Under the pieces are notes generated by a model that was given only the letters and a program-made list of their open reading frames with translations, ran no database searches and was not told where the DNA came from. This document shows, one piece after another, positions 49,453 to 59,087 of a DNA stretch of 64,000 nt. The stretch's first letter is position 1; each line of letters opens with the position of its first letter. The translations under genes and the position numbers were made by a program. Origin of the DNA: DASRDE01 sp035938175 (GTDB taxonomy: Bacteria; Vulcanimicrobiota; Vulcanimicrobiia; Vulcanimicrobiales; Vulcanimicrobiaceae); NCBI GenBank assembly GCA_035938175.1, contig DASZHD010000038.1:1-64000 (forward strand). The letters are read 5' to 3'.

Positions 49453-49559
49453 GTGTTTCTCCTAGGCGGTGAGGGAAACGGACGGTCATCATTCTCCAAG
49501 CAAACGAAGGCTCCGCTCGTGCCTTGCCCTTCATCGGGCGGGCTGGCGCCTGCTTGTCC

Positions 49560-51323
49560 TTAGCGGAAAACCAGATTCAACGCCAGGCATGCAGCCAGGA
49601 CGACGGCACCGATTGTGGCCGGCCGGGCAAACCACGGAACGGTGCCGTCACCAAGGCGCGCGGCGGCCGAATATACGAGCCCGTGCAGTTCGGACTCAGG
49701 ACGCGGCTTGGTGAGCAAACTGATGACGACGGTGACGACAAAGCACGTCGTCCACGCGTAAATCGCCGTATAAAAGTTCTGCGCCATTTCACTCGGATAC
49801 ACGTGCAGAACCGCGATCCAACCGCCCTTGATTCCGGCAACGGCGCCGGCGGGAAGCGTCAATGCGTGATGCAGCGCAGCTGCAGCCGTTCCGGCAAGGA
49901 GCCCGACGAACGCGCCGTGCCCGGTCGTACGCTTCCAGAACATGCCCAACAAAAATGTCGCGAACAGCGGTGCGTTGACGAATGCAAAAACCAGTTGCAG
50001 CACGTCCATGATATTGTTGAACTGCGCGGCGGCATACGCGGCCAAGACGGAGAATGCGATTCCACCCACCGTCGCGATACGGCCCATCTGCAGATAATGG
50101 CGATCGCTTGCGTTCTTTACGATGTGCGACTGGTAGATGTCGTACGTCCATACACTGTTGAATGCCGTAACGTTTCCGGCCATGCCCGACATGAAACTGG
50201 CCAGCAGCGCCGTAACACCCAGACCTAACAAACCCGCGGGAAAATACCGCTGCAAGAGCGCGGGCACGACCAAGTTGTAGTCGTACACCGGCCTTCCGGC
50301 AGCATCCAGCACGGCGTGACCGTCTGCCGCTTTTTGCAGCGGAATCAAGCCGTGCACGCCGGTCGCCGGATCGCCGAACGCCGCGGGCGTAAGTGCAATG
50401 GCGATGATCCCCGGTAAAATCACCAGAAACGGAAAGACCATCTTCGGAATCGCAGCGAGGACCGGAGTAAGGCGCGCATCGCGCATGCTGTCCGCAGCCA
50501 TGGCACGCTGCACGACCAAATAGTCCGTACACCAATAACCGAACGAAAGCACGAAGCCCAGGCCCATCACCAAGCCGAACGCGTCCACACCCAGCAAGTT
50601 GTGGTGCGGGTCGGTCATGCCGAGCCACGAGTGCGTATAGCCTGCCGGAAGCGCGTGCACCAGTCCTTGCCAGCCGCCGACGTTTCGCAGCCCGAGGTAG
50701 ACAAGCGGCGCGAACCCTGCAACGATCAGGCAAAATTGCACGACCTCGTTATAGATCGCGCTGCGCAAACCGCCGGCCAGAATGTACAGCAGCACGACGA
50801 GAGCCGACACGCCGATCGAGGCATCGAAAATGAAGTGCACCGGAAGATGCATCGCGACGAACGCAGCATCGAAGATGTGCAGCGATTGCAGCAAGGCGGC
50901 CATCGCGTACATCGATATCCCCGAAGAAAACACCGTCATCACGGCAAATGCGGCAGCATTGAACGTGCGCGTTTTTTCGTCGAAACGCAGCTTGAGATAT
51001 TCGGGGACCGAACGAGCGCGGGAACCGTAGTAAAACGGCATCATCAGAACGCCGGCGAAGACCATCGCCGGTATCGCTCCGATCCAATAAAAGTGCGCCG
51101 TCGATATTCCGTATTTTGCGCCCGACGCCGCCATTCCGATGACTTCTTGCGCGCCCAGATTCGCCGAAATGAACGCGAGGGCAGTGATCCAAACCGGAAG
51201 CGCGCGGCCGGCTAAAAAGAAGTCCTGACTGGTTTGCGTCTTGCGCCGCACCGCAAAACCGATGCCCAGCACAAATGCCATGTAGGCCGCTAAAATCAGC
51301 CAGTCGATTGCGCTTAGTCGCAA
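49560..51323 (-). CDS. Sodium:solute symporter (SSS family)
   Basis: The 587-residue protein has about 14 hydrophobic helices. SSS landmarks include DWLILAAYMAFVLGIGFAVR, DFFLAGRALPVWITALAFIS, ANLGAQEVIGMAASGAKYGI, VPEYLKLRFDEKTRTFNAAA and AFNSVWTYDIYQ. It is a sodium-coupled importer, probably of sugars. It starts at TTG 51323, two bases after the GH92 stop, and is the last gene of the GH59-GH92-SSS operon, so the released sugar (mannose or galactose) is the likely cargo. The 3' end of the operon is not followed by a recognisable terminator. Confidence 0.9.
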   Translation of the reverse strand: MRLSAIDWLILAAYMAFVLGIGFAVRRKTQTSQDFFLAGRALPVWITALAFISANLGAQEVIGMAASGAKYGISTAHFYWIGAIPAMVFAGVLMMPFYYGSRARSVPEYLKLRFDEKTRTFNAAAFAVMTVFSSGISMYAMAALLQSLHIFDAAFVAMHLPVHFIFDASIGVSALVVLLYILAGGLRSAIYNEVVQFCLIVAGFAPLVYLGLRNVGGWQGLVHALPAGYTHSWLGMTDPHHNLLGVDAFGLVMGLGFVLSFGYWCTDYLVVQRAMAADSMRDARLTPVLAAIPKMVFPFLVILPGIIAIALTPAAFGDPATGVHGLIPLQKAADGHAVLDAAGRPVYDYNLVVPALLQRYFPAGLLGLGVTALLASFMSGMAGNVTAFNSVWTYDIYQSHIVKNASDRHYLQMGRIATVGGIAFSVLAAYAAAQFNNIMDVLQLVFAFVNAPLFATFLLGMFWKRTTGHGAFVGLLAGTAAAALHHALTLPAGAVAGIKGGWIAVLHVYPSEMAQNFYTAIYAWTTCFVVTVVISLLTKPRPESELHGLVYSAAARLGDGTVPWFARPATIGAVVLAACLALNLVFR

Positions 51324-51325
51324 CG

Positions 51326-54300
51326 TTACGGCCCCGCGATTGCTCCCGGGCCTACGCCGACGGGTATCGGCGTTCCCACCGAACCGCTCGAGACGTCGAT
51401 CGGGACGACGACCTGGTCTTCGTGCGCGACGACGAACGCCGTTTTGCCGTCGTTCGAGAACGCGATTCGGCCGGTCCCTCCGCCGGCGGAAATGGTACGC
51501 ACGACGGTGCCGGTGGTCAAGTCGATTTGCGTTACGGTTCCGGCAAAGTAATTTGAAACCAGTCCCGTGCGGCCGTCGGGCGATATCGCCATCGTGCGCG
51601 GTTCAATACCGGTGGGAATGGGAGCTAGAGCCGTGCCGCTCGCGAGGTTCAGCGGAATGATGACCCGGCTCGACGGCTCGCTGACGTACAATTTCGTGCC
51701 GTCGTGCGATATCGTGAGACCGTCGGGATGGCCGGCAACGGCTAACGGCGTTCCGGCGGCCTGTTTGCGCGTATCGAACGGAATAATCGATCCGTCTTGC
51801 AAGTCGCTGTAATACAGCGTGGATCCGTCGGGTGTTATCGCCATTGGCCCGGGCGCGACGGCGAGCTTGACCGCTTTTCCGGCGCGCATCGATCCCGTAT
51901 CGAGCGGCTGTAGCGAGCTTTCGCCCGGATTGCTGAGCCACAGCGTCTTGCCGTCGGGGGACATCAGCATTCCGCCGATGCCTTTGGCAACCGCTACCGT
52001 TTGCACGGTGCTTCCAATCGACGTATCCACGACGCTCATCGTGTTATCGTCCGCATTCAGCACGTACATGCGCCGGCGGTCTGGACTAAGCGCGAGCGCA
52101 TTCGCAGACTTGCCGACCGCGATCGGCATGCCGGCCGCATGCGTTTCCGGATCGACGGGAGTGACTTGTGCGTCTTGTTGATCCGCAACGAATATAGGCG
52201 GATCTTCGCCGGGAATCCGGAGCGCGACGCTGCTCACCGGCAGCATGGCGCCGTCTGCGGCGGTCGCCGTGATTGGAATCGCGTAAAAACCGGCACGCTG
52301 TCCGGGATCGATCGTGACGACTGCGGACACCGTCTGCGGTGCACCCGGTACAAGCGCTACGGTTCCGTTGTCCGGCCGCATGTGAACGCCGGGCGGTGCG
52401 GCTGCATGCCATGAAATTTGCGCGCCCGCCGCGCTCTGCGGAACCGCAGCGGTGAGTCGAATGGCCGCGGACGCACCAGCGGCGATCGCGACATCCGATG
52501 CGGGCGTTCGAATCGTAGCAGCAGTAGCGGCCGGAAACGTTACGGGCGTTTCCCGATACGACGGCGGCCCATCGCCGGGATGTGACGCCCACGTCGTGGC
52601 GTCGGAATCGCCGACCGAAAACTGCATGCGCAGCCCGCCGTGCTGCGGCAGTTCAATCCACGATCTGTTCCACGGCTTTCCGTTGACCCGCAAGCTTTCG
52701 ACGTATGGCGCTGCATCCGATGCGCCGGGCGCATCGACGTCGATCTGCGGTGCGCCGGGAACGCGAATGGTGACGTGTTTGAAGAGCGGCGTCGTGATGG
52801 CAAATCCGCGTACCGCGGGATTGACGGGATACAAACCGATGCCCGACCACACGTACCACGCGCTCATCGTGCCGAGATCGTCATTGCCGCCTTGCCCTTG
52901 CGGCGTGTCGGACCACAGATTCAGCTGGACTTTGCGAACGATCGATTCTTGCCGCGCCGGCACTCCGAGTGCCAAGTATGCGAACGGATCGATGATGCTC
53001 GGCTCGTTTCCCAGCCATGCATACGGCTTGTCTTGCCCGGCGTTCAGTTGGCTGAAGTACGCATCCAAACGTGCGGCGGTCGCTTGCGGTCCCCCGATAC
53101 CGCGAACCAGATCGGCAAAATCCTGCGGTACCATCCACGTGTACTGTGCCGAGTTGCCTTCTTGAAAACCGCTTTGTCCGTTATCGGTAATCGGCGTTTG
53201 CATGAACGCGCCGCCGCGATCCCGGCCGGCCATGTACCCGGTGACCGTATCGAAAACGTTTGCCCAATTCTGCGAACGCTTCAAATACCGGTGATACACC
53301 GGCATGTCATGCAGGCTCTTCGCAAACTGCGCTATGGAAAAATCGGCAACCGCGTATTCTTCCGTCTCCGACGCACCGTTCGGCACCGGCGAGACGTTGG
53401 TCATATGCGTATTCGTAACGTAGCCGCGCTGCACGTATTCGACGATTCCGGGCCGTTCCGGATACCAGCCCTGTCCCGGCGGTCCGCCGGGTAGCGACGA
53501 TCCTTTGATCATCGCGCGCAGCGCACCATGCAGATCGAAATCCCGCGCGCCGAACGCATAGTACGACGCCAAGATCGTATCCGACGGATCGCCGGCCATT
53601 ACGGCCGACTCGCCGTTGACGAGCGACCATTTCGGAAGCCAACCGGATTGTTGCGCGGCGTCGACCAGCGATTGGCCCGCGTCACTCGCTTCGCGCGGCG
53701 CAACCAGCGCCATGAGCGGCGCTTGCGTGCGGTAGATGTCCCAGCCGGAAAAGTTCGCGTACTCGGCGTGACCGGGGCGCACGTGATGAATGGTTCCGTC
53801 GAACCCCGGATACAGACCCGTGACGTCGCTTTCGACGTTGGGATGCAGCAGCACATGGTAGAGCGCCGTGTAGAATATCGCGCGCTCCGCCGGCGTTCCG
53901 CCCGTTACCGCAACGCGTTGCAGCATGTCTTGCCACGCCGCCACTGCGTTATTGCGCACGGCTTCCAAATCCCAGCCGTTGTTTTCTGCGCGCAGGTTCG
54001 CGCGCGCGCCGCCGTAGTCGACGAACGAAAGGCCGACCTTCACGCGCACGACGGGATTTTGCGTCGTGTCGAACGTCACCCAGCCGCCCGTTCCGGCGCC
54101 CGTAGACGAGAGGGAGTGCGGCGAAACGTCGGCGTTTTTCCACGTTCCGTAGTCCGCGAACGGCCGGTCGAATTGCGCGACGAAATACACTTTATAGATG
54201 TCGGGCATGCCGCAGAAATGCCCCGTTGTCGCAGAGCCTTCGATCGCATTGTTGCCGATGATTCGAAGGCTCGCGTCATCGACGCCCGACTGATCGGAGG

Positions 54301-54814
54301 AGGCGTTGAACAACACGTTCGCCTGCGTCGTGGCGGGAAACGTGAAGGCCCCGAGGCCCGTGCGCTTGGTCACCGTGAGCTGCGTCCGAATTGCGTTCGT
54401 ACCGACGGTCACTTCGTAGTACCCCGGCGCGGCGCGCTCCGAAAGATGTGAAAACGGCTGCGACGCTTTCGCCGGCTGCGTTACGGTACCGACGGCCGGA
54501 AGGATGCCGAAGTCGCCGAACACGTTACATCCCGGGCCGGCCAAGTGCGTCAAGCTGAAGCCGGTAATTTGTTTGTCTTGGTATTCGTAGCCGCCGCCGG
54601 CGTTTTGCGAAGGCGTGTCCGGACTCCATTGGACCATGCCGAACGGAACATCCGCTCCCGGAAAATCGTCGACGACGTCGGTTCCGTCGAAGCTCACCGT
54701 CGTGCCGATGAACGTATTGACGTCCGATACGGGATTGTCGAAGGGGGCCGCAGCAACGGGTGCGCTGCAAATCAGCAGCGCTGCACTCAGCGGGGCAGCA
54801 TATCGGAATTTCAT
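51326..54814 (-). CDS. GH92 alpha-mannosidase-type enzyme with C-terminal YVTN propeller
   Basis: ATG 54814 fits a signal peptide (KFRYAAPLSAALLICSAPVA), giving 1162 residues. The catalytic part (about 25-730) is glycoside hydrolase family 92: VNTFIGTTVSFDGTDVVDDF, FPGADVPFGMVQWSPDTPSQ, FSGWDIYRTQAPLMALVAPR, NGESAVMAGDPSDTILASYY and the late block GNDDLGTMSAWYVWSGIGLY. GH92 enzymes are calcium-dependent exo-alpha-mannosidases. A NEW3-like immunoglobulin segment follows, then a seven-blade YVTN propeller (ANALALSPDRRRMYVLNADD, GKTAFVVAHEDQVVVPIDVS). The fusion to YVTN repeats is uncommon. It lies one base after GH59 and two before the symporter. Confidence 0.88.
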   Translation of the reverse strand: MKFRYAAPLSAALLICSAPVAAAPFDNPVSDVNTFIGTTVSFDGTDVVDDFPGADVPFGMVQWSPDTPSQNAGGGYEYQDKQITGFSLTHLAGPGCNVFGDFGILPAVGTVTQPAKASQPFSHLSERAAPGYYEVTVGTNAIRTQLTVTKRTGLGAFTFPATTQANVLFNASSDQSGVDDASLRIIGNNAIEGSATTGHFCGMPDIYKVYFVAQFDRPFADYGTWKNADVSPHSLSSTGAGTGGWVTFDTTQNPVVRVKVGLSFVDYGGARANLRAENNGWDLEAVRNNAVAAWQDMLQRVAVTGGTPAERAIFYTALYHVLLHPNVESDVTGLYPGFDGTIHHVRPGHAEYANFSGWDIYRTQAPLMALVAPREASDAGQSLVDAAQQSGWLPKWSLVNGESAVMAGDPSDTILASYYAFGARDFDLHGALRAMIKGSSLPGGPPGQGWYPERPGIVEYVQRGYVTNTHMTNVSPVPNGASETEEYAVADFSIAQFAKSLHDMPVYHRYLKRSQNWANVFDTVTGYMAGRDRGGAFMQTPITDNGQSGFQEGNSAQYTWMVPQDFADLVRGIGGPQATAARLDAYFSQLNAGQDKPYAWLGNEPSIIDPFAYLALGVPARQESIVRKVQLNLWSDTPQGQGGNDDLGTMSAWYVWSGIGLYPVNPAVRGFAITTPLFKHVTIRVPGAPQIDVDAPGASDAAPYVESLRVNGKPWNRSWIELPQHGGLRMQFSVGDSDATTWASHPGDGPPSYRETPVTFPAATAATIRTPASDVAIAAGASAAIRLTAAVPQSAAGAQISWHAAAPPGVHMRPDNGTVALVPGAPQTVSAVVTIDPGQRAGFYAIPITATAADGAMLPVSSVALRIPGEDPPIFVADQQDAQVTPVDPETHAAGMPIAVGKSANALALSPDRRRMYVLNADDNTMSVVDTSIGSTVQTVAVAKGIGGMLMSPDGKTLWLSNPGESSLQPLDTGSMRAGKAVKLAVAPGPMAITPDGSTLYYSDLQDGSIIPFDTRKQAAGTPLAVAGHPDGLTISHDGTKLYVSEPSSRVIIPLNLASGTALAPIPTGIEPRTMAISPDGRTGLVSNYFAGTVTQIDLTTGTVVRTISAGGGTGRIAFSNDGKTAFVVAHEDQVVVPIDVSSGSVGTPIPVGVGPGAIAGP

Positions 54815-54815
54815 T

Positions 54816-56828
54816 CTACCTGCTCTGCACGGACGTGGGCGATAATGGGGATACCGAGAAATTGTCAAACTGCACGTGCTGCCAGCCTCCGACCAGCAGC
54901 CCGACGTTTCCCCAGGTATAGCGGCTGTCGCGCACGCGTGCGAGCCGTCTTCCGTCGACGAGCGCTTCAACGGCCGCACCATTCAACCGGAGCTGCAATC
55001 GATGCCATGTGCGTATGCCGAACGGAATGTTTCCCGAGGCCAATACCGCGTTGACGGCGGCGAGCCGTTCGCTTATCAAAGCCCACCTGCCGTCGCTCAG
55101 AACGCGCAAGTGATAGCCCTGCGAACCGCCGAAGTCGAATTGATCCAAGCCTTGATACCGGCCGATTAGGTCGACCGAGCCGCTTTCCTCCAGCATCGCG
55201 TCAACGCTAACGGCGTAATTCGACCAACCCGGGTCGCCCGCAACGACGATCGGCCCTGTCGGCGAACCGATTGGCCATGCAATCGGCGCGAGATCGATTT
55301 CTTGGCGCAAACACATGCCGGCGCGACCGGTACACTTCGCGGTTTCGAATGCGCCTTGCGCCGCCGAAAAATATTTTGCGAGCGACCCGGGACGGTACGA
55401 CTCGAAATCATCGCGGTACGGCAAAGACATCATCGACGATGGAGGAGGCGTTGTAACGCCTTTGTGCTGACCCGACGTGGTGGTGAACGAATAGAGAAAA
55501 CCGGGCTGCAGCGTCACCGCGAATTGTCCGTTCGCCGCATGAACGTCCGGCAAGCGTACGAACCATTCGGCAGGCCGCACGGAACGAAGATTCGTCGCCC
55601 AGACGTGCAGCGTTCCCGTAGAAAGCCCGCCTTCTACAGAAAACGATACGTGTTCCGGCGTCTTGGCCGTCGTCGTTTCCACGACGACGCTGTAATCGCG
55701 ATGGTTCTGCGACTCCAGCGTTACGAAACTTCCCTCGTTGCGATCGCTTTGCAAATATCCGCAGCCGTTGTCTACGTAGCGCCATCCCGGCTGTGCAAAT
55801 TGCGTCGTGTGTGCGACGACCCAGATGCTTTTATCGACGGCGTAGTGTCCCGACCACGGTTCGTCGGCTTGCATCAGGGCATCGCCCCAATCGGGCAGCG
55901 TCCGGTACCACGATCCGGCGGCGCTCCAATTTATCAGCGCCGTCATACGCCCGTCGATGTAGTCGCGGTTGATCGCACGGGCGAGCGCGGACGCGCCGCG
56001 CTCCCAGTTCTGCGAACCGTGCTCGCTGGCCCAGATCGGTTTGCCCAGAGCGATCGCGACAGCATTACGATCGCATTTGAATGCGGGACCGCCGTCGTCG
56101 CCGCACGGATAGTGAACGCCGATAACGTCGACGGCCGAACGCAGCGCCGCGTCGTCGTCCAGATCGTTGGCAATCTGCCAGTTTTCGCCCGTTGCGTCAT
56201 AGGCCATGAGCTGCGTCGACAAGCCGTTCGCGCGCAGCGTCTGCTTTAGGCGCGAATACCATTCGGCGTGCTGCCGGTACGGCGCAAGCCCGTTCGATTC
56301 GTTCCAGCCGCCGATGTACCCGATGTTCAAATGATGATCGGAGCGCGCGTGCCGGATCCAGGAAACCAGATACCGGATGTTGTCGCCGGAAAAGAAGCCG
56401 TCTGCGTTTCCGATCCCGAAGTTGAACCATCCGGGCGCGCCCCACTCCAATCCGGCAAGCCGGATCGCGGGATTGCGTGCCGCCGCCTGTTCCATGAGCC
56501 ACCATTCATAGCCGCGATCGTAGTTTGCATCACGCGGCGAGCGCATGTGGCTCGCTTCGGCACCGTTGGTAGTGTTGGTATCGCTGCCAATCTCGACTTT
56601 CAAAATCTGTAAGGCAGCGCCGAAGTTTGGCTTGAAGAGGTAATCAAGGATCTCATTGCGCTGTTTGCGGGGATAATCGACCAGCAGGCGTGAGGTTCCG
56701 CCGCCGCCGCTGACCGCGCCGATTCCGTCGAACGTCCGGCCCGGCCCGCTACCGTCGATATGAATGGCCCATGGCGCCGACGCCGCAGACAGCACGAAAA
56801 ACAGCACCATGAACGGCCGATGGCTCAC
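54816..56828 (-). CDS. GH59 galactocerebrosidase-type glycosidase
   Basis: The 670-residue protein is a bacterial relative of galactosylceramidase. It has DGIGAVSGGGGTSRLL near residue 34, the acid/base Glu177 in GGWNES, the nucleophile Glu269 in WASEHGSQ, and GLEWGAPGWFNFGIGN lining the pocket. A beta-sandwich and a jelly-roll lectin-like domain (about 470-665, FRDDFESYRPGS-like start) complete the family layout. GH59 releases beta-linked galactose. A signal peptide-like start (PFMVLFFVLSAASAPWA) implies export. The GTG 56828 start has GGAAGG upstream. It heads the operon with GH92 and the symporter, which suggests uptake of sugars from glycolipids or glycans. Confidence 0.88.
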   Translation of the reverse strand: MSHRPFMVLFFVLSAASAPWAIHIDGSGPGRTFDGIGAVSGGGGTSRLLVDYPRKQRNEILDYLFKPNFGAALQILKVEIGSDTNTTNGAEASHMRSPRDANYDRGYEWWLMEQAAARNPAIRLAGLEWGAPGWFNFGIGNADGFFSGDNIRYLVSWIRHARSDHHLNIGYIGGWNESNGLAPYRQHAEWYSRLKQTLRANGLSTQLMAYDATGENWQIANDLDDDAALRSAVDVIGVHYPCGDDGGPAFKCDRNAVAIALGKPIWASEHGSQNWERGASALARAINRDYIDGRMTALINWSAAGSWYRTLPDWGDALMQADEPWSGHYAVDKSIWVVAHTTQFAQPGWRYVDNGCGYLQSDRNEGSFVTLESQNHRDYSVVVETTTAKTPEHVSFSVEGGLSTGTLHVWATNLRSVRPAEWFVRLPDVHAANGQFAVTLQPGFLYSFTTTSGQHKGVTTPPPSSMMSLPYRDDFESYRPGSLAKYFSAAQGAFETAKCTGRAGMCLRQEIDLAPIAWPIGSPTGPIVVAGDPGWSNYAVSVDAMLEESGSVDLIGRYQGLDQFDFGGSQGYHLRVLSDGRWALISERLAAVNAVLASGNIPFGIRTWHRLQLRLNGAAVEALVDGRRLARVRDSRYTWGNVGLLVGGWQHVQFDNFSVSPLSPTSVQSR

Positions 56829-57002
56829 GCCTTCCAGTATATCGCTTGGGGCGCCGGGCGTGAATGGTGGCTATCCACCACACGGAGCTACTGCATCTGG
56901 CGAGCTGAACGCGCCGATCGCTAACCAGGCGTCGATACCCCGCGCGCGGGCGCTCGTGTACGATTGATGAAACGCAAGCCGCTCTGCACGGAGACTACGG
57001 CT

Positions 57003-58397
57003 ATGAATTTGCTGTTGCTCGAGCCTTCACCGTACGCTGCCGCACCCGCTTTCTTGAATTCGGGAGACACGGCGTGGCAGCTCACTGCGGCGACGTTCGT
57101 CGGCTTGCAAAGTTTGCCGGGCCTGGCAATACTCTACGGCGGTCTTGTGAAACGAAAGTGGGCGCTGAACTCCGCCATGATGTGCTTCTACGCATTCGCC
57201 GCGGTCATGGTGGTGTGGGCGTTATGGGCGTACAACATTGCTTTCGGGACGCCGCTGCATCTGGGTCCGGGCATCCTCGCGAGTTTCATTGGAACACCCG
57301 GGCCGGCGATCTCGGCCCGCCAGCAGCTGGGCCAAGGCCTCATTCCTCTCGCCGCATCGTCTATGCCGGCGATGCGCATTCCCGGCTCGGCGGTAGTCTA
57401 TTTTCAATTCGTTTTCGCTGCAATCGCACCACTCCTGATCGCCGGCGCCGTACTCGGGCGCATGAACTTCAAAGCGTGGATGCTGTTCGTGCCGCTCTGG
57501 TGCACGTTTGTGTACAGCATCGGCGCATTCTGGCTGTGGGGCGGCGGATGGCTCGCGCAGTTGGGTGCGGTTGATTTTTGCGGCGGCTATGTCATCCACG
57601 TCGCCGCCGGTATATCCGGATTTGTCGCGGCGTGGGTCATCGGTCCGCGCAGCACCGAAGACCAGCGTTCGTTTCATCCGAACAACCTGATGTTTGCGCT
57701 CGCGGGCGCCGGCATTCTGTGGCTCGGATGGAACGGCTTCAACGGCGGCGGACCGTATTTCAGCAACGGCGACGCCGGCGCGGCAGTCCTGAACACGAAT
57801 CTGGCAACCGCGGCCGCGCTGATCGTATGGCTGATTGCCGACTATTTCGCGATCGGCAAACCCAACGTGGTTTCGATGATCAATGGAATGATTGCCGGGC
57901 TGGTGGCAATAACGCCGGCAGCCGGATACGTTGACGGGTTCGGGGCATTGGCGATCGGTCTTGCGGCCGGCATCATTCCGTGGTTCACGCTGAACCGGCT
58001 CGGACGCATGGCGTTCTTCAAGCGCGTCGACGACACGTTCGGCGTATTGCATACGCACGCGGTGGCCGGTGGTGTCGGTGGATTGCTCGTCGGCATCTTT
58101 GCAAACCCGCAGGCGATCGAGTATTTCGCTACTCGTGCCAAGACGGCGCCGATTGCGGTGAGCGGATTGCTTTACGGCGGCGGCTTTGGACAGCTGATAG
58201 CGCAGTTCGAAGCGCTTGCCGTAATCGTCGCCTTCAACGCCGTGATGACGTTCGTCGTTTTGAAAATCGTTGCACTGTTCGTTCCCCTACGTGCAAGCGA
58301 AGGCGAAGTAGCCGCGGGCGATTTAGAGATCCACGGGCTGGAAGCGACTGCCGTAGAACATTATCCCATGCCTGCGGAGAGAATGCCGGCGGCCTAA
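57003..58397 (+). CDS. amt: Ammonium transporter
   Basis: ATG 57003 with GGAG nine bases upstream is preferred over frames reaching 56964; the protein then has 464 residues. Eleven hydrophobic helices are present. The twin histidines of the conduction pore lie in CGGYVIHVAAGISGF and GVLHTHAVAGGVGG, and the GWNGFNGG loop is conserved. Amt proteins conduct ammonium into the cell. The usual PII (glnK) partner gene is not adjacent. It ends six bases before the convergent hemerythrin gene. Confidence 0.94.
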   Translation: MNLLLLEPSPYAAAPAFLNSGDTAWQLTAATFVGLQSLPGLAILYGGLVKRKWALNSAMMCFYAFAAVMVVWALWAYNIAFGTPLHLGPGILASFIGTPGPAISARQQLGQGLIPLAASSMPAMRIPGSAVVYFQFVFAAIAPLLIAGAVLGRMNFKAWMLFVPLWCTFVYSIGAFWLWGGGWLAQLGAVDFCGGYVIHVAAGISGFVAAWVIGPRSTEDQRSFHPNNLMFALAGAGILWLGWNGFNGGGPYFSNGDAGAAVLNTNLATAAALIVWLIADYFAIGKPNVVSMINGMIAGLVAITPAAGYVDGFGALAIGLAAGIIPWFTLNRLGRMAFFKRVDDTFGVLHTHAVAGGVGGLLVGIFANPQAIEYFATRAKTAPIAVSGLLYGGGFGQLIAQFEALAVIVAFNAVMTFVVLKIVALFVPLRASEGEVAAGDLEIHGLEATAVEHYPMPAERMPAA

Positions 58398-58402
58398 CCG
58401 AT

Positions 58403-58975
58403 CTACGTCTCCTGAATATCCCCGCTCGAAACACCCATCGGCGCTTCGCTGCCGATCTCGCCGATCTCGGTGCCCGTGGAACGCATTTGGTATCCCGCCG
58501 GTTCAAAGCGCAGCGCGCTTCGGAATTCACGCACGGACTGCGTGAGCATCTGCGCCTGTTGCGGCTCGGCGCCTTTTTCCAAGTGCGGAAACGCCTTGTT
58601 TTCTTCGTCGTCGATATGCTCGAGAATCGCCGCCTGCAACTGTTCGGCGACCTTGCCGAACTTCGAAACGTCGCCTTCCTTCAGCATTGTATCGAGCTGA
58701 AAGAGCATCGAGTCGGCTTCGGCCGTCTCGTTATAGAGCTTCAGCGATTCAGCTTTCTTTCCGGCTACCTCGCGCAGCGCCGGATACACGAGATTTTCCT
58801 CGGTAGCGTTGTGAATCGTCAGTACCGCTTTTAGCTGCTCGAGCATTCCCTTGCGCGTGCCGTCCGATGCTTGCGTCAGCTGCGAGAGCAGCGATTTTAT
58901 CGTCTCGTGATCGTTGACCAAAATTTCGATTGCGTCGTTTCCGCGCGCGGGCAGCACGTTCATATCGCTTTGCAT
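58403..58975 (-). CDS. Hemerythrin HHE-domain protein
   Basis: The 190-residue protein has the hemerythrin four-helix pattern of iron ligands: VNDHETIKSLLSQL, then LTIHNATEENLVYPALREV, then ILEHIDDEENKAFPHLEKG. The two-iron site can bind oxygen or nitric oxide, or serve in iron/redox sensing. ATG 58975 is preceded by AGAGG; an in-frame ATG four codons later is a possible alternative. The C-terminal 50 residues are low-complexity. It stands alone. Confidence 0.88.
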   Translation of the reverse strand: MQSDMNVLPARGNDAIEILVNDHETIKSLLSQLTQASDGTRKGMLEQLKAVLTIHNATEENLVYPALREVAGKKAESLKLYNETAEADSMLFQLDTMLKEGDVSKFGKVAEQLQAAILEHIDDEENKAFPHLEKGAEPQQAQMLTQSVREFRSALRFEPAGYQMRSTGTEIGEIGSEAPMGVSSGDIQET

Positions 58976-59087
58976 CTGGAAGACCTCTTCTCTTCAGCGT
59001 TTTGCGATGTGTCGGTACCCGCGGGCCGCGCGCGCAAAACCCGCGACCGCTTGCACGGTGAACGAGAGGGCTGACGCGCGGCGGAAG

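Noticed and set aside
53528..56249. Frames of about 310 codons antisense to GH92 and GH59
   Set aside because: Arg-rich mirror frames without starts or motifs; both strand-correct genes have catalytic residues.
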